Positions 7,765-12,491 of a stretch of DNA of 12,491 nucleotides are shown here, piece after piece (position 1 is the stretch's first letter; each line of letters starts with the position of its first letter). This DNA is from Bradyrhizobiaceae bacterium (GTDB lineage Bacteria > Pseudomonadota > Alphaproteobacteria > Rhizobiales > Hyphomicrobiaceae). The notes beneath the pieces were generated by a model. The model was not told the origin of the DNA, searched no databases, and saw only the letters and a list, made by a program, of their open reading frames with translations. Position numbers and translations under genes: made by a program. The stretch covers positions 1 to 12,491 of the forward strand of contig CANJPN010000139.1 of the NCBI GenBank assembly GCA_947475855.1. The letters are read 5' to 3'.

Positions 7765-9060
7765 TCACTGCATGACGACGAACCATGCCTCGCAGTCACC
7801 TATGCCTTTGATGGGCACCACGCCCATGCTTTCGAACGCGAACTTGCCCTCGAGGCGTACACGGCACGCCGGGCACACGAGAACGCGGCCGGGTGTACCG
7901 ACGCTTTCGAGGCGAGCCGCCAGGTTCACGGTGTCGCCCCAGACATCGCAGCTGAACTTGTTTCGCCCGATCACGCCGGCCATGAGCGGGCCACTCGCGA
8001 TGCCGATGCGGAGCTTCACGTCGAGGCCGGTTTCAGCCCTGAGGCGCGCGACCGCACCCAGCATGTCGAGACCCATCGCCACGAGGCGCTCGGTGTGATC
8101 TGCCGAGCGCTCCGGCAAACCGCCAGCGGCCATGTAGGCATCGCCGATCGTCTTGATCTTCTCCAGGCGATGTCGCCGGGAAAGTGCATCGAACTCACTC
8201 ACCAGGCGATTGAGCATATCCACGACGCCGCGCGCGCCGAGCTGGCGGGCCAGCGGCACGAAGCCGGAGATGTCGGCGAACATGACCGACGCATCCTCGA
8301 ACGTATCGGCGATAGCCTCCTCCGGGTGCGCTTTCAGCCGCTCCACGATGCTGTCAGGCAGAATGTTTCGGAGCAGCGCCTCGGTCTCGCCGCGCGCCTG
8401 CTCGACGAGCGTGAACGCGTACCAGATCGTGGCCGAGATGATCGCCATCGTGACGATCGCAGCCTGCAGATAAAGACTGTCCGTAAGGCTTGGCTCGGCC
8501 TCGATCAAGGCCAGCTCCGGCGGAAAGCCAAACCAGACCAGGATATGCAGAATCGCGCCGATCGCGATCACTGAAAGCACGAGCCGCAGACGCTCGGGGC
8601 CGAGCACGACGAAGGTGGCGGCGGCCGCGACGAAGTATTGAAGATGCAGACCAGCATTTCGCCCAAGATAGGCGGATAACGCCATCAGTGCCGCATATTC
8701 ACAAGCAACCAGCGTCATGGCCGCCGCAATTGGACCGAACCGGTGCAGGAGGGGCAGGCCGGCCGCGACAACAAGGAGGGCTGAGTTGATGGCAATGATC
8801 GGCTTGTACTTCTCGTAGTCCATGAACGCGTTCTGCACGGCATAGGAGCCGGTCGCGACCACCACCAGCCCGGCGAACACGTTCAAGATCTTGAGCCGGC
8901 GCTGGACTTCCGGCGGATAGCCTTGCGTGCCCCAGTCGCCGAAGCGCTTGAACAGGCTGCCGACCGCGCGTACTACCGGGCTCCCGGCTGCAGCCGATGT
9001 GATCCTGCGCCATGTGCCGAGCGATGCTTTCCGAGCGCGTCCGTGCGCGTCTCCAGACAT
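7765..9060 (-). CDS. membrane-bound class III adenylate cyclase
   Basis: 431 residues. The N-terminal half has six predicted membrane helices (roughly residues 57-78, 87-105, 108-131, 140-154, 158-179 and 197-219). A linker with ALLRNILPDSIVERLK (228-243) leads into the catalytic domain (about 255-405). All six key class III residues are visible: metal ligands Asp263 (FADISGF) and Asp307 (KTIGDAYM), adenine-selecting Lys303 and Asp372 (CDVWGDTVN), and transition-state Asn379 and Arg383 (NLAARLES). The Lys/Asp pair predicts ATP rather than GTP as substrate, giving cAMP. I start at 9060, where GAGGGGAG lies 8 nt upstream, rather than at 9150, whose 30 extra residues look non-conserved. The gene ends in two adjacent TGA codons. 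It is divergent from moaB and upstream of the dioxygenase. The stimulus sensed by the membrane half is unknown. Confidence 0.92.
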   Translation of the reverse strand: MSGDAHGRARKASLGTWRRITSAAAGSPVVRAVGSLFKRFGDWGTQGYPPEVQRRLKILNVFAGLVVVATGSYAVQNAFMDYEKYKPIIAINSALLVVAAGLPLLHRFGPIAAAMTLVACEYAALMALSAYLGRNAGLHLQYFVAAAATFVVLGPERLRLVLSVIAIGAILHILVWFGFPPELALIEAEPSLTDSLYLQAAIVTMAIISATIWYAFTLVEQARGETEALLRNILPDSIVERLKAHPEEAIADTFEDASVMFADISGFVPLARQLGARGVVDMLNRLVSEFDALSRRHRLEKIKTIGDAYMAAGGLPERSADHTERLVAMGLDMLGAVARLRAETGLDVKLRIGIASGPLMAGVIGRNKFSCDVWGDTVNLAARLESVGTPGRVLVCPACRVRLEGKFAFESMGVVPIKGIGDCEAWFVVMQ

Positions 9061-9149
9061 GCCAGCGCTCCCCTCATGCTCGTTGCTGGACCAGCTTAGG
9101 CCATCCATTCGATCTGCGCTGTAGCAGCCGGAACAGGTCCATAACGCCA

Positions 9150-9178
9150 TTGGCCCGCGGCGGAAAAGTGCTTATCTG
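9150..9178 (+). promoter_or_regulatory. possible moaB promoter
   Basis: TTGGCC (9150-9155) is followed after 17 bp by TATCTG (9173-9178). The -35 matches consensus at 4 of 6 bases and the -10 at 3 of 6, so this is a weak candidate. Its placement 35 bp before the moaB ATG is suitable. Confidence 0.25.
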
Positions 9179-9213
9179 GTGGCGACCGAGATACTCGACC
9201 ACATGGAAGTGCC

Positions 9214-9750
9214 ATGCCACGCATCGACGAAACGAGGCCGTTCATTCCCGTCCGCATCGCGGTGCTTACGGTATCGGATACCCGCGATCTCGCGTCCGAC
9301 AAGTCGGGCTCGACACTCGCTGACATGATCAAGACGGACGGCCACGAACTCGCGGACCGCGCAATCGTGCGGGACGATGTCGGCGAGATCCGGGCGAAGG
9401 TTCAAGGATGGATCGACGATCCCGCGATCGATGTCGTGATTACCACCGGCGGCACTGGTTTCACGGGACGCGACGTGACGCCGGAAGCCGTGCGTCCGCT
9501 CTTCGAAAAGGAGATCGACGGGTTCTCGACCGTATTCCACATGATCTCGTTCCAGAAGATCGAGACATCGACGATACAGAGTCGGGCATGCGGCGGGCTC
9601 TCTCACGGCACATACATCTTTTGCCTGCCGGGCTCTCCAGGTGCATGCAAGGACGCCTGGGGCGGCATCCTGAAGTGGCAACTCGACAACCGGCACAGAC
9701 CCTGCAATTTCGTCGAGATCATGCCTCGGCTCGAGGAGCATCGGAAATAG
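9214..9750 (+). CDS. moaB: molybdenum cofactor biosynthesis protein B (MoaB)
   Basis: 178 residues, matching the MoaB/Mog family in length. Family members bind molybdopterin and adenylate it, or support that step, before molybdenum insertion in the cytosol. Visible motifs are IAVLTVSDTRD (15-25), the substrate loop ITTGGTGFTGRDVTPEA (76-92) including the conserved Asp87, and GTYIFCLPGSPGACKDAW (132-149). The ATG at 9214 has only a close-spaced GGAAG upstream (4 nt gap). It is divergent from the cyclase and convergent with the thioesterase. No other moa, mob or moe gene is in the window, so it stands alone, as is common for moaB. Confidence 0.93.
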   Translation: MPRIDETRPFIPVRIAVLTVSDTRDLASDKSGSTLADMIKTDGHELADRAIVRDDVGEIRAKVQGWIDDPAIDVVITTGGTGFTGRDVTPEAVRPLFEKEIDGFSTVFHMISFQKIETSTIQSRACGGLSHGTYIFCLPGSPGACKDAWGGILKWQLDNRHRPCNFVEIMPRLEEHRK

Positions 9751-9751
9751 G

Positions 9752-9772
9752 ATCGGCGGCTCGCGATTTTTT
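9752..9772 (+). terminator. probable intrinsic terminator of moaB
   Basis: Immediately after the moaB stop, ATCG pairs with CGAT and an inner CG with CG across one bulged G, followed directly by six T (9767-9772). The stem is short and imperfect, but the position and T-run fit an intrinsic terminator in the 28-bp convergent gap. Confidence 0.4.
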
Positions 9773-9778
9773 GGCCCG

Positions 9779-10258
9779 TCACAGCTCCATGATCAGGCAC
9801 GTGGTCGTCGCGTGGGCCAGGAGCTTGCCTGCCGGATCGAGCAAGCGGCCTTCTGCCGTTCCGATGCGACGCCCCGCGGTCATGACGCGCCCTTCCGCCA
9901 GCACCCGGCCGGTCTCGACAGTGATCGCGCGCACCAGGTTCACTTTGAACTCCAGCGTCGTATAGCCGGTGCCTTTCGGCAGCGTCGACTGCACCGCGCA
10001 CGCCATGCAGCTATCGAGCAGCGTCGCGGCATAGCCGCCGTGAACGGTGCCGATCGGATTGTAGTGATCGGCAGACGGAAAGCCCTCGAATACGACGCGT
10101 CCCTGCTCGACTTCGGTCATTCGAAAAGCAAGACCGCGGGAAATCGGCGGCGCAGGCAGCCGGCCGTCGCGGATGGCCGTCAGGAATTCGAGCCCGGACA
10201 TCGATTTCAGTATTTCGAGCGGGGCAACGCCCCAGGACTTAGCGGCATCGGTTGTCAT
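9779..10258 (-). CDS. PaaI-type hotdog-fold acyl-CoA thioesterase
   Basis: 159 residues with the PaaI/4HBT hotdog fold signature NPIGTVHGGYAATLLDSCMA (67-86). It includes HGG (73-75) and the likely catalytic Asp82 on the central helix. The family hydrolyses acyl- or aryl-CoA thioesters to free acid and CoA in the cytosol, often releasing CoA from dead-end intermediates. The ATG at 10258 is supported by GGGAAGG 8 nt upstream. The gene is divergent from marR, and a 34-bp palindrome begins 18 bp upstream of its start codon and just 3 bp upstream of its ribosome binding site. It is therefore very likely controlled through that site. The exact acyl substrate cannot be told. Confidence 0.88.
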   Translation of the reverse strand: MTTDAAKSWGVAPLEILKSMSGLEFLTAIRDGRLPAPPISRGLAFRMTEVEQGRVVFEGFPSADHYNPIGTVHGGYAATLLDSCMACAVQSTLPKGTGYTTLEFKVNLVRAITVETGRVLAEGRVMTAGRRIGTAEGRLLDPAGKLLAHATTTCLIMEL

Positions 10259-10275
10259 ATTGCGCGCCTTCCCAT

Positions 10276-10309
10276 TATCGTGTAGTTACACATGTGTATC
10301 TGCACGATA
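10276..10309. promoter_or_regulatory. 34-bp near-perfect palindrome, probable MarR operator
   Basis: The left arm TATCGTGTAGTTACACA and right arm TGTGTATCTGCACGATA are inverted copies with 15 of 17 pairs matching; the mismatches are at 10283/10302 and 10286/10299. The central 12 bp, TACACATGTGTA, are perfect. Within it are two smaller dyads, GTGTA-GT-TACAC (10280-10291) and GTGTA-TC-TGCAC (10294-10305), with centres 14 bp apart, which could seat two dimers. It lies between the divergent thioesterase and marR genes, the standard place for MarR autoregulation. That this MarR protein binds it is inferred. Confidence 0.75.
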
Positions 10310-10333
10310 GACGCTGACATGGATCAAGGCAAG

Positions 10334-10798
10334 ATGCGCCGCCCGCTATCCAGCTTCGCCACCTCCATGCCGGCAACAGCGAAACTGCCTTGCACCGTCT
10401 ATCGCCTGCGCATGGCGGCGCGGCGCGCGACGCGGCTGTATGACCGCCATCTGGCGCCGTGCGGGCTCGGCATCGCGCAATTCGGCTTGCTGCAGACATT
10501 GTCGATGACGGGCGGTGGAACGGTTACGAGTGTGGCTGCCTCGCTCGATATGGACCGGACGACAATGACGCGGAACCTGACACCGCTGGTGCGGGCGGGG
10601 TTTATCGAGCTGCGGGCGGGAGCCGACAAGCGATCCCGCGATGTCTCGCTGACGCCGGCGGGAAAGCTCAAACTCAAGGAAGCGCTGCCTTTGTGGCGTG
10701 CGGCGCAGACCGCGGTACGCGCGAGCATGGGCACAGGCGACGTCGAGAAACTTCACGCACTGTTGGATGCTGCCGTTCAGCGACTGCCGGAATCGTGA
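10334..10798 (+). CDS. MarR-family winged-helix transcriptional regulator
   Basis: 154 residues from this start. Visible in order are an N-terminal dimerisation helix (LPCTVYRLRMAARRATRLYD), the winged helix-turn-helix with recognition segment DRTTMTRNLTPLVRAGFIEL, the wing GADKRSRDVSLTPAG with its conserved Asp-Arg, and a C-terminal dimerisation helix. Two N-terminal cysteines (Cys20 and Cys43) could in principle be redox-active. The start is uncertain: the ATG at 10292 lies in the very centre of the palindrome and has no ribosome binding site, 10319 also lacks one, and 10334 has AAGG 4 nt upstream; 10367 is possible. It would repress itself and the divergent thioesterase. A MAPEG gene follows after 39 bp, probably in the same operon. 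The ligand is unknown; an acyl-CoA or an electrophile is suggested only by the neighbours. Confidence 0.88.
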   Translation: MRRPLSSFATSMPATAKLPCTVYRLRMAARRATRLYDRHLAPCGLGIAQFGLLQTLSMTGGGTVTSVAASLDMDRTTMTRNLTPLVRAGFIELRAGADKRSRDVSLTPAGKLKLKEALPLWRAAQTAVRASMGTGDVEKLHALLDAAVQRLPES

Positions 10799-10837
10799 CC
10801 GAACTGTAAAGCGCAAATCAGAGGAGACGTTGCCGCA

Positions 10838-11230
10838 ATGCCGATAACCGCACTCTACGCAGGCCTCTTGGCATTCGTGTTCGTCGTGCTGTCGTTCCGG
10901 ACGATCGGTGCGCGGCGAGCGGCCAGGGTCGAGATCGGCGACGGCAGCGACAGGGAGTTGCTACGCCGCATGCGCGTTCACGCGAACTTCGCCGAGTATG
11001 TCCCGATTGCGCTGATACTGCTGGCGCTGGCCGAGACGATGAAGACCAATGCACTCCTCTTGCATGGGATGGGACTCATGCTTCTCGTGGGCCGGCTCGT
11101 CCACGCCTATGCGCTCTCCCAAACGCCGCACATCCTGCCGTTGCGCGTTGCGGGCATGGTGGCGACGCTGACGGCGATCATGGCGGCCGCCATCACTTGC
11201 CTGACGTTGGCCGGACCTTCGCTCTATTGA
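10838..11230 (+). CDS. MAPEG-family integral membrane protein
   Basis: 130 residues with four hydrophobic helices (about 4-22, 50-68, 72-93 and 101-126). RRMRVHANFAEYVPIALILLAL (43-64), with its Arg-Asn-Glu pattern, is the MAPEG signature. Eukaryotic MAPEG proteins are microsomal glutathione transferases and leukotriene synthases; the bacterial YecN-like members are mostly uncharacterised, so a glutathione-linked detoxification role is only a family-based guess. GAGGAG lies 11 nt before the ATG. It is probably co-transcribed with marR upstream. Its last 7 bp overlap the end of the convergent Lrp gene. Confidence 0.88.
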   Translation: MPITALYAGLLAFVFVVLSFRTIGARRAARVEIGDGSDRELLRRMRVHANFAEYVPIALILLALAETMKTNALLLHGMGLMLLVGRLVHAYALSQTPHILPLRVAGMVATLTAIMAAAITCLTLAGPSLY

Positions 11231-11715
11231 GCGGGATCGCCATTCTTCACCTCGCGTGCGAAGTCGAGAGGCAGGGACGTCGTGTACTTGATCTGCTCCA
11301 TCGCGAAGGCCGAGGAGACCTTCGAAATCTCGATGCGAGAGATTAGCCGCTTGTAGAAAGCGTCATAGGCGGCGATGTCGGGAACGACGACCCGTAGCAG
11401 ATAGTCGATCTCTCCGGACATGCGGTAGAACTCGACGACCTCCGGAAAATCCACAACCGCTTCGTGAAATTTTTTCAACCAGCCGATCTCGTGCCGATCG
11501 GTTTTGATGGAGACGATGACGGTCACCCCGACGTTGACCTTGGCCGGATCGAGCAGCGCCACACGGCGGCGAACGACGCCGGCTTCCTCGAGTTTCTGGA
11601 TGCGCCGCCAACAGGGGGTGGTCGACAGACCCACCTCCTTGCCGATTTCAGCGACCGGCCGCGTGGCGTCCTCCTGCAGGATGCGGAGTATCTTGATGTC
11701 CATCTCATCGAGCAT
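11224..11715 (-). CDS. Lrp/AsnC-family transcriptional regulator
   Basis: 163 residues from the ATG at 11715; a TTG at 11730 would add five and has GAGGAA 12 nt upstream, so it is a real alternative. The N-terminal helix-turn-helix runs LDEMDIKILRILQEDATRPV then IGKEVGLSTTPCWRRIQKLEEAGVV, the classic Lrp pattern. The C-terminal RAM domain includes GVTVIVSIKT, YRMSGEIDYLLRVVVPDI and AFYKRLISRIE, which forms the dimer and usually binds an amino acid. Such proteins form octamers and often control a divergent gene, here the DUF442 gene, and themselves. The effector cannot be read from sequence. It is convergent with the MAPEG gene, with a 7-bp overlap. Confidence 0.92.
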   Translation of the reverse strand: MLDEMDIKILRILQEDATRPVAEIGKEVGLSTTPCWRRIQKLEEAGVVRRRVALLDPAKVNVGVTVIVSIKTDRHEIGWLKKFHEAVVDFPEVVEFYRMSGEIDYLLRVVVPDIAAYDAFYKRLISRIEISKVSSAFAMEQIKYTTSLPLDFAREVKNGDPAQ

Positions 11716-11940
11716 GGGGATGTCTGCCAATCTAAAAAACGGTTCCTCACAATCGCGCTTTTGGCGTTCAATATTTTCTTAGCACGCGGCGACTTCGCAA
11801 AAAAGAGAATTTATTTTCATTTATGATCACGTCAGCTCTAGGAATTGGAATATTTTTGCCTCATATTGCAGTTGCGTTGCCGCGAAGGCATCGACCTACA
11901 GCTCATAGTGTGCGCCCGCCCTGCCGGAAAGCCGAACTCC
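11716..11940. promoter_or_regulatory. AT-rich divergent control region between lrp-type gene and DUF442 gene
   Basis: This gap is markedly richer in A and T than the rest of the window, especially 11731-11865, as expected for promoters and Lrp-type binding. The octamer AATATTTT occurs twice in the same orientation (11770-11777 and 11849-11856), 79 bp apart, and contains the AT core of the known Lrp consensus. I could not place convincing -35/-10 pairs. Confidence 0.4.
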
Positions 11941-12411
11941 ATGAAACGCTTCACTTTTCTGTCCCCAGCCGTCGCGGTGACAGGCGCCATGTCGCCGGAC
12001 GATTTCGCTGAAGCGGCTCGACTGGGCTTCAAGACGATCATCAACAATCGTCCGGACGGCGAGGAAGCTGGCCAGTTGACCGCGCACGAGGAGATCCGCC
12101 TCGCCCGGGAAGTTGGTGTCGACTACATCCATGTACCCGCGGCCAAGCACGAGGTACTTGAGGATCATGTGCTCGACCCGTTCAACGATGCGTTGGCAAC
12201 AGCCGCACTGCCGATCTTGCTACATTGCCGATCCGGCCTGCGCTCGACCATCATGTGGGCTGCGGTGTCAGCGGAAAACGGCATGTCGCTCGACGTTGCG
12301 CTGACGTCTGCCAAGGCCGCTGGGCAAGACCTGGAAGCCCTGCGCGAAGAATTGGGCGAGCGTATCCAGAACCAGGCCAGTTGCGCCCGCCTGCAACGAG
12401 CCGCGGCCTGA
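11941..12411 (+). CDS. DUF442 / TIGR01244-type phosphatase-like protein
   Basis: 156 residues. The N-terminal FKTIINNRPDGEE (30-42) and the P-loop-like HCRSGLRS (95-102) with nucleophile-like Cys96 mark the DUF442 family. It is related in fold to dual-specificity phosphatases and is often named beta-lactamase hydrolase-like or TIGR01244 sulfur transferase. In rhizobia and Xylella, relatives fused to a metallo-beta-lactamase domain act on sulfide; this is the stand-alone form. The Arg follows the Cys after four residues, not five as in classical phosphatases, which is usual for this family. I chose the ATG at 11941 (GGAAA 10 nt upstream) because the 32 extra residues from 11845 do not resemble the family. 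It is divergent from the Lrp-type regulator. The biochemical activity is unknown. Confidence 0.82.
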   Translation: MKRFTFLSPAVAVTGAMSPDDFAEAARLGFKTIINNRPDGEEAGQLTAHEEIRLAREVGVDYIHVPAAKHEVLEDHVLDPFNDALATAALPILLHCRSGLRSTIMWAAVSAENGMSLDVALTSAKAAGQDLEALREELGERIQNQASCARLQRAAA

Positions 12412-12491
12412 TCCCGAAACGCCCAGGCGCCTTGGCTAGGGTGCCAGCGCTTGCCAAATCGCTGCCTGCGCGTTCTATGTCGGTGATGATT
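12412..12491. other. right-edge sequence without a supported gene
   Basis: No gene is supported in the last 80 bp. It contains AGGCGCCT (12425-12432), a perfect 8-bp palindrome. An ATG at 12477 could begin a rightward gene cut off by the edge, but nothing confirms it. Confidence 0.4.

Noticed and set aside
7761..7776. Inverted repeat GTCAT-CACTGC-ATGAC at the end of the cyclase gene
   Set aside because: The arms are only 5 bp, one arm is inside the coding sequence, and no T-run follows, so it is not a credible terminator.
81..12437. The 12-mer GGCGCCTTGGCT occurs at both ends of the window (81-92 and 12426-12437), with AGCGCT also shared at the same offset
   Set aside because: A few 12-base repeats are expected by chance in 12.5 kb, the left copy is inside coding sequence, and there is no extended similarity, so I do not take it as a mobile-element boundary.

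Overview
This is a GC-rich chromosomal window, most likely from an alphaproteobacterium and perhaps one of the Hyphomicrobiales. That placement rests on gene content and protein style: a rhizobial-type MatB, a TauD-family oxygenase, a membrane-bound class III adenylate cyclase, an Lrp-type regulator and a DUF442 protein. It does not rest on any rRNA marker. The genes are densely packed and almost all have intact reading frames. It reads as ordinary housekeeping and accessory chromosome. I see no phage, integron, CRISPR array or RNA gene.

Layout, left to right. Positions 1-95 hold the last codons of a gene that enters from the left edge. A leftward matB (malonyl-CoA synthetase) follows at 298-1833. 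A 340-bp gap with two small inverted repeats leads into a rightward two-gene RND efflux operon at 2175-6759, made of a periplasmic adaptor and an inner-membrane HAE1-type pump. The outer-membrane channel is not encoded here. Next come two leftward genes, a TauD/TfdA-family Fe(II)/2-oxoglutarate dioxygenase (6847-7698) and, upstream of it, a six-helix class III adenylate cyclase (7765-9060). They may be co-transcribed. moaB (9214-9750) is divergent from the cyclase.

The right third has a PaaI-type hotdog thioesterase (9779-10258, leftward) divergent from a MarR-family regulator and a MAPEG-family membrane protein (rightward, together spanning about 10334-11230). An Lrp/AsnC regulator (11224-11715, leftward) is convergent with the MAPEG gene and overlaps it by 7 bp. 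A DUF442/TIGR01244-type protein (11941-12411, rightward) is divergent from the Lrp gene across an AT-rich gap. The last 80 bp show no gene I can support.

The most notable structure outside the genes is a 34-bp near-perfect palindrome at 10276-10309, with 15 of 17 base pairs matching. It lies exactly between the thioesterase and marR start regions and can also be read as two overlapping 12-bp dyads 14 bp apart. It is probably the operator of the local MarR protein, making thioesterase-MarR-MAPEG a small self-regulated module, possibly responding to an acyl-CoA or an electrophile. The proteins all fall in known families, and I found no convincing undescribed multi-gene system.
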